DNA from: Rhizobiaceae bacterium
GTDB lineage: Bacteria; Pseudomonadota; Alphaproteobacteria; Rhizobiales; Rhizobiaceae
Length of the DNA: 64,000 nt
NCBI GenBank assembly: GCA_017643495.1
Contig: JAEPNK010000001.1
Location: forward strand, 1-64,000
Direction: 5' to 3'
This document shows positions 44,768 through 53,734 of the stretch, piece by piece. The first letter of the stretch is position 1. Every line of letters starts with the position of its first letter. The notes under the pieces were generated by a model. The model had not been told where the DNA came from. It worked only from the letters and a program-made list of their open reading frames with translations, and searched no databases. The translations under genes were made by a program, and so were the position numbers.

Positions 44768-45757
44768 ATGATTTTTGGCTTTGACGTTGCCATTGCGATC
44801 TTTGCATTTCTGGTAATCCTGATTCTCTTTGCCGGCATCAAACAGGTGCCTCAAGGCTACAACTACACCGTCGAACGCTTCGGAAAATTCACCAAGACCC
44901 TCAAACCCGGTCTCAATCTGATAGTCCCGTTCATCGACCGTATTGGACGTAAAATGAACATGATGGAACAGGTTCTGGATGTTCCCACCCAGGAGGTGAT
45001 TACCAAGGACAATGCCAGTATCCTTGCAGATGGCGTCACATTTTTTCAGGTAATGGATGCCCCTCGGGCCGCCTATGAAGTACGGGACCTTGAACGGGCG
45101 CTGCTCAACCTCACCATGACAAACATCCGTACTGTCATGGGCTCAATGGATCTGGATGAATTGCTGGCCAAACGCGATGATATCAACGAGCGCCTGCTGC
45201 GCGTGGTTGACGAGGCCGCTTCTCCCTGGGGACTGAAGATTACCCGCATCGAGATCAAGGACATCAACCCGCCGCAAGACCTGATTGATGCCATGGGGCG
45301 ACAGATGAAGGCAGAGCGGGAAAAACGGGCCCGGGTTCTTGAGGCGGAAGGATTCCGCCAATCGGAAATTCTGAAGGCCGAAGGCGAAAAACAGTCCCAG
45401 ATCCTGCAGGCCGAAGGTGAGCGTGAAGCAGCCTTCAGGGAAGCAGAAGCCCGTGAGCGCCTAGCCCAGGCCGAAGCCGAGGCAACACGAATGGTTTCTG
45501 ATGCGATTGCCGGAGGTAACACGCAGGCAATAAACTATTTTGTTGCGCAGAAATATCTGGAGGCCCTTGCCCAGATAGCAAACTCCAGGAACCAGAAAGT
45601 CATCATGCTGCCGCTTGAAGCGACTTCCATTCTGGGTTCGCTTGGCGGAATTGGTGAAATCGCAAAAGAGGTTTTCGGAAAGGACGATGGCAGCCCGTCA
45701 ACTGGTCAGCGCACCGGCACTACTCCGATCGTGCCGCCAAATCCGGATGGCCGGTAG
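44768..45757 (+). CDS. SPFH/Band 7 membrane protein (QmcA-like)
   Basis: The 329-residue protein has one N-terminal membrane helix (about 6-24), then an SPFH domain (about 25-190: [20 protein letters not shown] and so on). A long Glu/Ala/Arg coiled coil follows (about 190-270). The architecture matches QmcA/YbbK and stomatin-like proteins, which form large ring-like complexes in membrane microdomains and modulate FtsH-type proteases. GGGAGGG precedes the ATG. It is followed 21 bp later by an NfeD-like gene, the usual partner. Confidence 0.92.
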   Translation: MIFGFDVAIAIFAFLVILILFAGIKQVPQGYNYTVERFGKFTKTLKPGLNLIVPFIDRIGRKMNMMEQVLDVPTQEVITKDNASILADGVTFFQVMDAPRAAYEVRDLERALLNLTMTNIRTVMGSMDLDELLAKRDDINERLLRVVDEAASPWGLKITRIEIKDINPPQDLIDAMGRQMKAEREKRARVLEAEGFRQSEILKAEGEKQSQILQAEGEREAAFREAEARERLAQAEAEATRMVSDAIAGGNTQAINYFVAQKYLEALAQIANSRNQKVIMLPLEATSILGSLGGIGEIAKEVFGKDDGSPSTGQRTGTTPIVPPNPDGR

Positions 45758-45778
45758 ACAACAGGAGCAGTAAAACAC

Positions 45779-46261
45779 ATGGAAAGTGCAATCCTTGAAT
45801 TTCTGGGGCCCTGGGCCTGGGTAGCACTCGGGCTTGTCCTGCTGGGCGCGGAAATACTGCTGCCAAGCACCATATTGCTGTGGCCAGCCCTGGCAGCTTT
45901 GATCGTTGGGGTGGCAACACTTCTGCTTGGCCTTGAAAACCCGGTCTGGCCCTGGCAGGCACAAGTCATCACCTTTCTGTTGCTGAGTCTGGTGATTGCC
46001 TATTTGGGCAGGGGTTACATGAGCAGGCAAAGGGAAAGTTCTGATAAAACACCCGCACTCAATGAACGCGGAGCCCAGCTGATTGGCCGCACGGCGACCC
46101 TTGACCAGCCTGTTTCAAACGGTAGCGGCCGCATTCGCATGGGCGACTCCACATGGAGGGTAACAGGACCGGATATCCCTGCCGGAAATACCGTACGGGT
46201 CATCGGGATAGATGGCAGCACATTGCGGGTTGAGGCTGTGGAAGCCCCTGCTGACTCCTGA
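45779..46261 (+). CDS. NfeD-like protein (YbbJ type)
   Basis: The 160-residue protein has three to four membrane helices (about 10-75) and a small C-terminal OB-fold soluble domain (about 95-155, with LIGRTATLDQPVSNGSGRIR and WRVTGPDIPAGNTVRVIGI). It is the short NfeD form that accompanies SPFH proteins and probably helps assemble membrane microdomains. It is in an operon with the SPFH gene. Confidence 0.9.
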   Translation: MESAILEFLGPWAWVALGLVLLGAEILLPSTILLWPALAALIVGVATLLLGLENPVWPWQAQVITFLLLSLVIAYLGRGYMSRQRESSDKTPALNERGAQLIGRTATLDQPVSNGSGRIRMGDSTWRVTGPDIPAGNTVRVIGIDGSTLRVEAVEAPADS

Positions 46262-46271
46262 TCACAGGATA

Positions 46272-47246
46272 TCAGGCGGCACCAATCCGCAACAGGTCAT
46301 GCAAGTGCACGATGCCGATCGGTCTTTTTGCTTCATCAGTAACAATAAGCGCACTGATCTTTTTGCCATCCAGTATTGCCATTGCACTTGTCGCAAGTGA
46401 ACCGGCGTCAATGGTAACCGGATTGACCGTCATCATGTCTTCCACCAACATTTTGGTCAGCGTCTTGTCGAGATTGCGAGCCAGGTCACCATCCGTGATG
46501 ATCCCGCAAAGTTCGCCATCCTTCCCGGTTATGCCCACACAGCCAAAACGCTTTGCAGACAGCTCCATGATTGCATCAGGCAGACTGGTTTTTTCAGGCA
46601 CCAGCGGTATTGAATCCCCCGTATGCATGATGTCACTGATCCGCTTGAGGTTCGCACCAAGTGATCCACCCGGGTGATAAATACCGAAATCATCTGCTGA
46701 AAAGCCCCTGCCCTTGAGCAGCGCAACAGCAAGGGCATCACCAATGGCCATTTGCATGATCGTCGATGTTGTCGGAGCAAGACCGTTTGGACAAGCCTCT
46801 TTAACACGCGGTAGCTCCAGACAGATATTGGCTTCCCGCCCAAGCGTGGATGTCCTGCTTCGGGTTATCGCAATCAGCGGAATTGAAAAACGGCTTGCAT
46901 AGGAAAGAACACCCTTGAGCTCAGTGGTCTCACCGGACCAGGACAACGCAATCACCACATCATCACGGGCAATCATTCCGAGGTCCCCGTGATTGGCTTC
47001 TGCCGGATGGACAAAAAAGGCCGGCGTCCCTGTGGACGCAAGAGAGGCGGCCAGCTTGCCTGCAACATGACCGCTTTTGCCCACACCACTGACAATTACC
47101 CTGCCCTTGATATTGAGGATGGTTTCACAAGCCTGCTCGAATGCCTCGCCCATGCTGTTTTCCAGCTCGCGCGCAAGTGCTTCAAGGCCCGCTTTTTCTG
47201 TTTCAATGGTCTGCAGGGCAGACGTCACATTGGCAGTTCTGGTCAT
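46272..47246 (-). CDS. kdsD: D-arabinose 5-phosphate isomerase
   Basis: The 324-residue enzyme converts ribulose 5-phosphate to arabinose 5-phosphate for Kdo and lipopolysaccharide synthesis. It has a SIS domain (about 35-175, with VIVSGVGKSGHVAGKLAASLASTG and SWSGETTEL) and two CBS domains (about 200-324, including DLARNLDKTL and ALIVTDEAKRPIGIVHLHDLL). The start at 47246 lacks a good ribosome site but fits family length. A much longer frame to 47651 is antisense to the barrel gene and rejected. Its neighbours are outer-membrane and envelope genes. Confidence 0.93.
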   Translation of the reverse strand: MTRTANVTSALQTIETEKAGLEALARELENSMGEAFEQACETILNIKGRVIVSGVGKSGHVAGKLAASLASTGTPAFFVHPAEANHGDLGMIARDDVVIALSWSGETTELKGVLSYASRFSIPLIAITRSRTSTLGREANICLELPRVKEACPNGLAPTTSTIMQMAIGDALAVALLKGRGFSADDFGIYHPGGSLGANLKRISDIMHTGDSIPLVPEKTSLPDAIMELSAKRFGCVGITGKDGELCGIITDGDLARNLDKTLTKMLVEDMMTVNPVTIDAGSLATSAMAILDGKKISALIVTDEAKRPIGIVHLHDLLRIGAA

Positions 47247-47353
47247 GACGGAGTTTTCGTTTATCACTGACAAGATGCTGGTCTCGCAACTATTCGTTAA
47301 CTGTAAATGTTTACGGTTTGGCAACACATAACCGATGTTCCCGAACCTGATAT

Positions 47354-48868
47354 ATGACAACGGCGAAAATGTCCAAGTCCGGCCTATGGATTGCCGCTTT
47401 TCTTGTGGGAAGCGGTGTATTCCCGCATGTCGGTTCTGTTCTGGCCCAAACGGCATTACTCCCGGACAATAGCGGTATCCGCGGTTCAATAAACCAGGAT
47501 CCGGCATCAGGCAGTCCGGCATCAGGTAGCCCGACTTCCGAACCTGCATCCCGCTCAGCAGATTCTTCCACATCCGGCCAGCTTGCCATACCAACTGCCC
47601 GCAACCAGCGAAACCAGCAACAAAGGGCGCGCGCTGCCAGTGCAGCATCACCGGTCAGCAATCCTCTCTCCGCTGACGGAGCAACCCGGTCAAACCTGCC
47701 TGCTGCACCAGTGCAGGAAGGGAACACCCCAACGCCGGATGCGGACCCGTTTGCACCAACGGGATTTCGCATCGGTACTTTTGAGGCAAATGCAACACTG
47801 GAACAGGCAGTTGGGTATTCCAGCAACCTGTCTGGCCAGGTTGGCGGCAATGGAGGGGCGTTCTCACAAACCAATGCCCGTTTGAGCCTCACATCCGACT
47901 GGTCACGCCACGAATTGCAGACCACCATTGACGCCGGATACAGAAGGCCTTTCAACAGCGATGAGATAAACGAACCTTCCCTCTTGCTGAATTCCGCACT
48001 TCGCCTTGATCTGGCTGATGGCTACACATTGACCGGAACAGGGTTCTACACACTGGGAACCCAGGGCTTTACCAGCAGCACCCTGGCTCCCGGGGCTGTC
48101 GACAACCCGCTCACACATTCATATGGCGGCAGTCTGGAGCTTGCCCAGGCAGTTCGCCGGCTGCAATTCACATTGAGGGGCAGCGTCGAGCGTGACATTT
48201 TCACCAATGCCGACCTCGGTGGCGGCGTAACGGTTTCACAGTCTGACCGCAACAATACGGATTACGGCATTGCAGCACGTATCGGCTATGAAATCTCGAC
48301 AGCAGTTACCCCGTTTGTCGAAGCATCATATACCCTGCGGGAGTTTGACCGTACGATAGATCGGAATGGCAACCGGCGTGACAGTGATATATATGCGTTA
48401 CAGGGTGGTGTTGAACTGGACTTCGGCGAAAAACTGCAAGGCGAGATTGCATTGGGTTATCTCACCGAACAATTCACTGATGCCGCCCTTAATGACCTCA
48501 ATACATTTACGCTCAACGGAAACCTGCAATGGTCGCCAGAGCGCGAAACCACGGTTGGGCTCACCGTGGGCACACAAACCAATAGTTCGATCACGGCTGA
48601 TGAAAACGGCTCCGTTCTCTACAATGCACGACTGGATTTCGAGCGCCAGATAACCGCCCGGCTCGGCATCAATGCGTTCGCTGACATCGAGATTGAAACA
48701 AACGACGAAAACGACCGGACTTACCAGTTTGGATTTGGAACGGAATACTGGGTGAGCCGCTTCATGGCACTCACAGCCGATGTGGAATACGGGCAGTTTA
48801 CATCGGATGATCCGAATTCCGGCTTCAATGAAATATCAGGCCGCATGGGGGTCCGCTTGCAACGCTGA
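47354..48868 (+). CDS. Outer-membrane beta-barrel protein (BBP2/OMP_b-brl_2-like)
   Basis: The 504-residue protein has a signal peptide (about 8-31, ending near VLAQTAL), a Ser/Pro/Gln-rich linker (about 35-120) and a beta-barrel region (about 125-504). In the barrel, aromatic-hydrophilic strands alternate (for example RHELQTTIDAGYRRPF, GIAARIGYEISTAVTPF and YQFGFGTEYWVSRF). It resembles putative beta-barrel porin 2 proteins. The C-terminus ends in Arg rather than Phe, an atypical BAM signal. The linker has a 15-bp imperfect tandem duplication. Substrate or role is unknown. Confidence 0.75.
   Translation: MTTAKMSKSGLWIAAFLVGSGVFPHVGSVLAQTALLPDNSGIRGSINQDPASGSPASGSPTSEPASRSADSSTSGQLAIPTARNQRNQQQRARAASAASPVSNPLSADGATRSNLPAAPVQEGNTPTPDADPFAPTGFRIGTFEANATLEQAVGYSSNLSGQVGGNGGAFSQTNARLSLTSDWSRHELQTTIDAGYRRPFNSDEINEPSLLLNSALRLDLADGYTLTGTGFYTLGTQGFTSSTLAPGAVDNPLTHSYGGSLELAQAVRRLQFTLRGSVERDIFTNADLGGGVTVSQSDRNNTDYGIAARIGYEISTAVTPFVEASYTLREFDRTIDRNGNRRDSDIYALQGGVELDFGEKLQGEIALGYLTEQFTDAALNDLNTFTLNGNLQWSPERETTVGLTVGTQTNSSITADENGSVLYNARLDFERQITARLGINAFADIEIETNDENDRTYQFGFGTEYWVSRFMALTADVEYGQFTSDDPNSGFNEISGRMGVRLQR
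47501..47530 (+). repeat. 15-bp tandem duplication in the barrel-protein linker
   Basis: Two adjacent copies, CCGGCATCAGGCAGT and CCGGCATCAGGTAGC, match at 13 of 15 bases. Each codes for PASGS. Confidence 0.75.
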
Positions 48869-48881
48869 AGCAACGGGCAAC

Positions 48882-49760
48882 CTAGCCCAGATGCCTGGCC
48901 ATCTCTTCCCGTACCTCACTGGCCACCTCGTCATCATCCATCGCAAAGGCAATGTTTGCACGGATGAAACCGGCCTTGGAACCGCAATCAAAGGTTTCAC
49001 CTTCAAATACATAGCCGTAGAAAGGCTGTTCGCTTGCCAGATTGAGCATGCCATCCGTAAGCTGGATTTCATTTCCCGCCCCTGGGCCCTGCCGTTCCAG
49101 AATATCGAATATTTCCGGCTGCAGGATATAGCGTCCATTGATGAACAGGTTGGAAGGGGCGGTTCCCGGTTCAGGTTTTTCAACCATTCCCCTGATTTCA
49201 AACCCGGCCCCCGCGGCATCACCTTTCTCGACTACCCCGTATTTGTGGGTTTCTTCCCAGGCAACTTCCTCCGTGGAGACGACATTGCCACCGGTTTCAC
49301 CATACAGTTCCATCATGCCTGAAAGACATCCCTTGGGATCTTTCATAACCATGTCTGGCAAAAGCAGCGCAAACGGCTCATCACCGACAATATCCCGCGC
49401 GCACCATACTGCGTGGCCCAAACCAAGTGGCGCCTGTTGGCGCGTGAAGCTGGTCGTGCCTGCCTCTGGCTGGTAGCGGGACAGGGTTTCCAGACCGGCA
49501 GTCTTGCCACGCTTTTCAAGAGTGTCCTGCAACTCGTACTGGAGATCAAAATGATCCTCGATCACTGCCTTGTTTCGTCCCGTTACAAATATGAAATGCT
49601 CTATACCGGCTGCTCTTGCTTCATCGACAACGTACTGGATAACCGGCTTGTCGAGCACAGTCAGCATTTCCTTGGGAACGGATTTGGTAGCTGGCAGAAA
49701 CCGGGTGCCCAGACCTGCAACAGGAAAGACGGCTTTGCGTACCGGTTTCTTGAGTGTCAT
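48882..49760 (-). CDS. galU: UTP-glucose-1-phosphate uridylyltransferase
   Basis: The 292-residue nucleotidyltransferase makes UDP-glucose for exopolysaccharide and glucan synthesis. [19 protein letters not shown] (near 9-27) is the nucleotide-binding signature, and [18 protein letters not shown] the next. Later [13 protein letters not shown] is the usual substrate-site stretch. GGAG lies about seven bases before the ATG. It is divergent from galE, with 231 bp between, so a carbohydrate cluster may share regulation. Confidence 0.95.
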   Translation of the reverse strand: MTLKKPVRKAVFPVAGLGTRFLPATKSVPKEMLTVLDKPVIQYVVDEARAAGIEHFIFVTGRNKAVIEDHFDLQYELQDTLEKRGKTAGLETLSRYQPEAGTTSFTRQQAPLGLGHAVWCARDIVGDEPFALLLPDMVMKDPKGCLSGMMELYGETGGNVVSTEEVAWEETHKYGVVEKGDAAGAGFEIRGMVEKPEPGTAPSNLFINGRYILQPEIFDILERQGPGAGNEIQLTDGMLNLASEQPFYGYVFEGETFDCGSKAGFIRANIAFAMDDDEVASEVREEMARHLG

Positions 49761-49991
49761 GACTTACTCCAAATTGTTTTCTGGCGTTGATTCTGGATAG
49801 GCGATCCCGAACAGGAACGCAATTGGAACCCTTTGGTTTCAAGGCAATCTGACAATCTTGGCCTGCCCAACCGGCACTGTGTGGTTTATCCGCCGTAAAG
49901 AAATTCACTAAAAACACGTGCTGCGGATTAGCCGGACGCAAACCCGTTTGGCCTACTCTTGCCATACCAAAACAGAGATTGGAAATTTGAC

Positions 49992-51023
49992 ATGACGATT
50001 CTTGTTACGGGCGGCGCAGGCTATATTGGCAGTCACATGGTCTGGGAATTGCTCGATCATGACGAGGAATTCATCGTCGTGGACAATCTTGCAACTGGGT
50101 TCAAATGGGCCGTGCCAGATGGCGTAGAGCTGATTGAGGCAGATATCGGCGACCAGTCGAGAATGGAAAAAATCATCAAGAAAAACGGAGTGGATACGAT
50201 CATTCACTTCGCAGGTTCGGTCGTCGTGCCCGAGTCCATCGAAAATCCCTTGAAATACTACCAGAACAACACCGCAAACTCGCGAAACCTCATTGCAGCC
50301 GCAGTTGAAACCGGCGTCAAGCGGATGATTTTTTCCTCAACCGCTGCTGTCTACGGCAATCCCGTCACAACCGGACCGATTGCAGAAAACGCCATACTCA
50401 ATCCGCTGTCACCCTATGGCACATCAAAGCTGATGACCGAACTGATGTTGCGGGATACGGCAAATGCCCACGACCTGAATTATGTGATTCTGAGATATTT
50501 TAATGTAGCCGGCTGTGATGTGCATGGCCGAACCGGACAGTCAACTGATGGCGCCACACATCTCATCAAGGTCGCTTGCGAGGCGGCAACCGGAAAACGC
50601 TCATCCATGAAAATTTTCGGAACGGATTATGATACCCCGGATGGCACCTGCATTCGTGACTTCATACATGTCAACGATCTTGTAAACGCCCATTACCATG
50701 CTGTGAAATTCCTCCGGGACGGTGGCAGGAAGTTCACTGCCAATTGCGGGTATAGCAAGGGCTATTCCGTACGGGAGGTAGTCGATACCGTCCAGCGCAT
50801 TTCCGGAAACCGTTTCAAGGTCATCGAGTCGGAGCGTCGCGCAGGAGATATTGAAAGCCTGACTGCAAATTGCAATCGCTTGATGACCCGGCTTGACTGG
50901 CGCCCGCAGCATGACAGCCTCGACACGATAGTTGAAACTGCCCTGGCCTGGGAAAAGAATATGGTCTCCGGGTCACTGGCACCGGAAATTGCAGATATCG
51001 AACACACTGACGAAGTCGCCTGA
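49992..51023 (+). CDS. galE: UDP-glucose 4-epimerase
   Basis: The 343-residue extended SDR converts UDP-glucose to UDP-galactose. It has the NAD motif GGAGYIGSH (7-15), an FSSTAAVYGNP block with the catalytic Ser/Thr, and the YGTSK catalytic pair. The start at 49992 (MTILVTGGAG) gives a standard N-terminus; an extra 11 residues from 49959 would lie before the first strand and are unlikely. It is near galU, which makes its substrate. Confidence 0.95.
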   Translation: MTILVTGGAGYIGSHMVWELLDHDEEFIVVDNLATGFKWAVPDGVELIEADIGDQSRMEKIIKKNGVDTIIHFAGSVVVPESIENPLKYYQNNTANSRNLIAAAVETGVKRMIFSSTAAVYGNPVTTGPIAENAILNPLSPYGTSKLMTELMLRDTANAHDLNYVILRYFNVAGCDVHGRTGQSTDGATHLIKVACEAATGKRSSMKIFGTDYDTPDGTCIRDFIHVNDLVNAHYHAVKFLRDGGRKFTANCGYSKGYSVREVVDTVQRISGNRFKVIESERRAGDIESLTANCNRLMTRLDWRPQHDSLDTIVETALAWEKNMVSGSLAPEIADIEHTDEVA

Positions 51024-51055
51024 CCACGCCTGAAATTGGTCATTTTATCCGGTTA

Positions 51056-51063
51056 TTAACCAT
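51056..51063 (+). promoter_or_regulatory. CtrA half-site TTAACCAT before the transglycosylase gene
   Basis: An 8-base match, 57 bp ahead of the start codon. Chance occurrence is possible. Confidence 0.25.
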
Positions 51064-51120
51064 CCCCGTGATTCCGTATCAGAGAATGATTCGGCTTTAC
51101 ATATCCGGGGACAATCGACG

Positions 51121-52350
51121 ATGACACTTTTCGCCGCCTGCCGCAGCAACATGCTTTCCAGCTTGCTGGCTGCCTTTATTTTCAGCCTCTCCGCACCAGC
51201 AGTTGCCCTTGCTGACACCGGTTTCAGACAATGGATTTCCGAGTTTCGCTCTGTTGCCACCAGGAACGGTGTTTCCGGACGTACATACGATGCCGTATTT
51301 GCCGGCATCAGTTCACCCGACCCGGAAGTCATACGCAAGGCAAATTTCCAGCCGGAATTCAAAAGCAAGGTCTGGGATTACATAGATAACCGGGTAACGG
51401 AAAGCGCCATCGAAACCGGCCGCGAAATGAAGGTACGCTACAAGCGATGGCTCGACATAATAGAACGACGTTACGGGGTTGACCGGAACATACTGCTTGC
51501 AATCTGGTCGATGGAAACCTCCTATGGTGCCGCCCTTGAACGCGATACCGCCCTGATGAGCGTCGCCCGTTCCCTTGCCACGCTGGCCTACCAAGACAAG
51601 CGCCGCCGCAAATTTGCCCGCAACCAGTTGATTGCCGCGATGAAAATTGTCCAGAACGGGGATGTATCTGCGAGAGACCTGCGTGGCTCGTGGGCAGGTG
51701 CAATGGGGCACACCCAGTTCATTCCGACAAGCTACCAGACCTGGGCAGTTGATATCGATGGTGATGGCCGCCGAAACATTTGGGAATCAGTGCCTGACGC
51801 ACTGGCCTCCGCAGCCAACCTTCTCAAGAAAAACGGATGGCAAACAGGCAAAACGTGGGGTTATGAGGTGCATACCCCTTCTAACGTATCGCCAAAGACA
51901 GCAGGCACAGGCAGCAGGCCCTTGTCCGAGTGGTCACGTCTTGGGGTGAAACGCGTCGGCGGGAAGGCTTTTCCACGGCCTTCCGACAGGGCAAACCTGC
52001 GTGAACTTGCAGGTCGCTCCGGCCCTTCATTCCTGATGCTGAAAAACTTCTTCGTTCTGAAACGCTATAATAACGCCGACAAATATGCATTGGCAGTCGG
52101 CCTTCTTGCCGACCAGATTGCAGGCTATGGTCCCTTGGTCGTCGATTGGCCCCGTGGCTATATCCCCCTGGACGAGGAGGAACGCAAGGAACTGCAAAAA
52201 CGGCTTCTTGCACTCGGCTACTATGACGGTGAGATTGACGGAAAGATTGGAGGCGGTTCAAAAGCAGCGATCCGTCAGTTCCAGGCCCGAAACGGGATCG
52301 AACAGGATGGCTATGCCTCCAAGAAACTTTTGTCTAGATTGAGAAACTAG
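51121..52350 (+). CDS. Lytic murein transglycosylase (MltB family) with peptidoglycan-binding domain
   Basis: The 409-residue periplasmic enzyme cleaves peptidoglycan glycan strands with formation of 1,6-anhydro ends. The signal peptide covers about 11-31 (ending AVALAD). The SLT_2 domain (about 33-320) has catalytic Glu132 in WSMETSYG. WAGAMGHTQFIPTSY follows, and an EF-hand-like DIDGDGRRNIWES sits near 210-222. The C-terminal PG_binding_1 domain (about 340-405) has LALGYYDGEIDGKIGGGS. It follows galE on the same strand with a 97-bp gap. Confidence 0.93.
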   Translation: MTLFAACRSNMLSSLLAAFIFSLSAPAVALADTGFRQWISEFRSVATRNGVSGRTYDAVFAGISSPDPEVIRKANFQPEFKSKVWDYIDNRVTESAIETGREMKVRYKRWLDIIERRYGVDRNILLAIWSMETSYGAALERDTALMSVARSLATLAYQDKRRRKFARNQLIAAMKIVQNGDVSARDLRGSWAGAMGHTQFIPTSYQTWAVDIDGDGRRNIWESVPDALASAANLLKKNGWQTGKTWGYEVHTPSNVSPKTAGTGSRPLSEWSRLGVKRVGGKAFPRPSDRANLRELAGRSGPSFLMLKNFFVLKRYNNADKYALAVGLLADQIAGYGPLVVDWPRGYIPLDEEERKELQKRLLALGYYDGEIDGKIGGGSKAAIRQFQARNGIEQDGYASKKLLSRLRN

Positions 52351-52401
52351 GGTCAGCCTGACTGCTGGCCTTCAAGGTACGGAAACTGCTACATACCGAC
52401 A

Positions 52402-53694
52402 ATGGCCAAACGATTTGCATTCGCCCTGTTTCTTGTCATGAGCCTGACCTTTCTGGTGCCTGAAAAGGCACCGGTTGTTGGTCATGTGTTTTCCGTAAAA
52501 ACCTCAGAGGCTCAAAGCCAGCGCCGTTCCCTTTTTGACATCATTTTCGACCGGCGCAACAAGCGCAGAAACAGGTTGCGTGAAAAGGTACGGCGGGATT
52601 CCGGTGTAACCCGGCCCAAACGCAATGTTATCCGCCGCCAGGAACCACGCCGTTCAACTGCTTCGGCTCCACCGCCACCCGAGCCCGAAGCCGTTCCAAA
52701 ATCGGAAAATGCGGCGAAGATTCTCGTCACCGGAGATTTTGTAGCCGCCGGAATAGCCAGACAGCTTGTGAAGCTCTATCAGGAAAACCCCAATGTCGAG
52801 GTCGTTAGCAGCACTTCGCCTGCATCCGGTATTGTCCGTTATGATGTGGTCAATTGGGAAGAAACCATTCCCCCGCTGATTGAAGAGCACAAACCCGTGG
52901 TTATGGTGAACCTCCTTGGCATGAATGACCGACAGGCCATGCGACTGCCCGATGGCCGTGTTCAGGAACTGACCGAACCCTGGCTGAAGGCTTACGAGGG
53001 ACGGGTCACACGGATTGCAGGATTTGCGGCAAGCAACAACATCCCGTTGATATGGGTCGGGCTGCCGCCGGTACGGTTCAGCAAGATGAACAAGGATTAT
53101 CTTGCCTTCAACGATATTTACCGGACAAAGGTTGAAGCCATCGGAGGCGTGTTTGCCGATGTCTGGGACGGGTTTACAAACGAGGAAGGAAAGTTTGTCA
53201 GCGCCGGACCCGACATTAACGGGCAAATTGTCCGGTTGCGGGATTCCAAGGGCATAAACATGACCCGGGCAGGCTATCGGAAACTTGCCTTTTATGTTGA
53301 CAAGGAACTCCGGAAATTCGGCATTACCGCTGACCCCGAGGATTTACAGATCAGTGCCTCAGGCAATTTCAGACCTTCCTTGAACCAGCCATCTGTGCCG
53401 GAATATGATCCGGCGCGTTCAGGTACGACAGTCGTCATGTCACTGGGGGCTGCAACACCGGACAAGATTGAGCCGCTGGAAGGGGAGAAGGATTTTCTCA
53501 AGTCCGAAGAGAACACCAAAAGCGTCAGTTTTGACCTGGTGGAGAAGGGCGTGGGCTACGAACCCAAATCGGGACGCATTGATGCCACATGGGGAATTCC
53601 CGTCGACCGGAGCGCAGGCCCCGGCATGTCAGACAGCCAGAAGCGTCATGCCCTTGAAACAAAGCCTGCCCAAACTTCGGCTGCCACCCGCTAG
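52402..53694 (+). CDS. DUF459 SGNH-fold protein lacking the catalytic triad
   Basis: The 430-residue protein has an N-terminal membrane helix or signal (about 5-20), a basic Arg-rich, then Pro-rich linker (about 40-100) and a DUF459 domain (about 105-315). The nucleophile position in the GDS block is Phe113 (TGDFVAAG), and where DG.H should supply the Asp-His pair the protein has KGIN (283-286). GMND (173-176) retains the oxyanion Asn. It therefore looks like a non-catalytic relative of GDSL esterases. It lies downstream of the transglycosylase, 51 bp away on the same strand, and probably acts in the envelope. Confidence 0.78.
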   Translation: MAKRFAFALFLVMSLTFLVPEKAPVVGHVFSVKTSEAQSQRRSLFDIIFDRRNKRRNRLREKVRRDSGVTRPKRNVIRRQEPRRSTASAPPPPEPEAVPKSENAAKILVTGDFVAAGIARQLVKLYQENPNVEVVSSTSPASGIVRYDVVNWEETIPPLIEEHKPVVMVNLLGMNDRQAMRLPDGRVQELTEPWLKAYEGRVTRIAGFAASNNIPLIWVGLPPVRFSKMNKDYLAFNDIYRTKVEAIGGVFADVWDGFTNEEGKFVSAGPDINGQIVRLRDSKGINMTRAGYRKLAFYVDKELRKFGITADPEDLQISASGNFRPSLNQPSVPEYDPARSGTTVVMSLGAATPDKIEPLEGEKDFLKSEENTKSVSFDLVEKGVGYEPKSGRIDATWGIPVDRSAGPGMSDSQKRHALETKPAQTSAATR

Positions 53695-53734
53695 GTGGAA
53701 ACCCTCATTTCAGGTAGCACTTGAAAACACCCCG

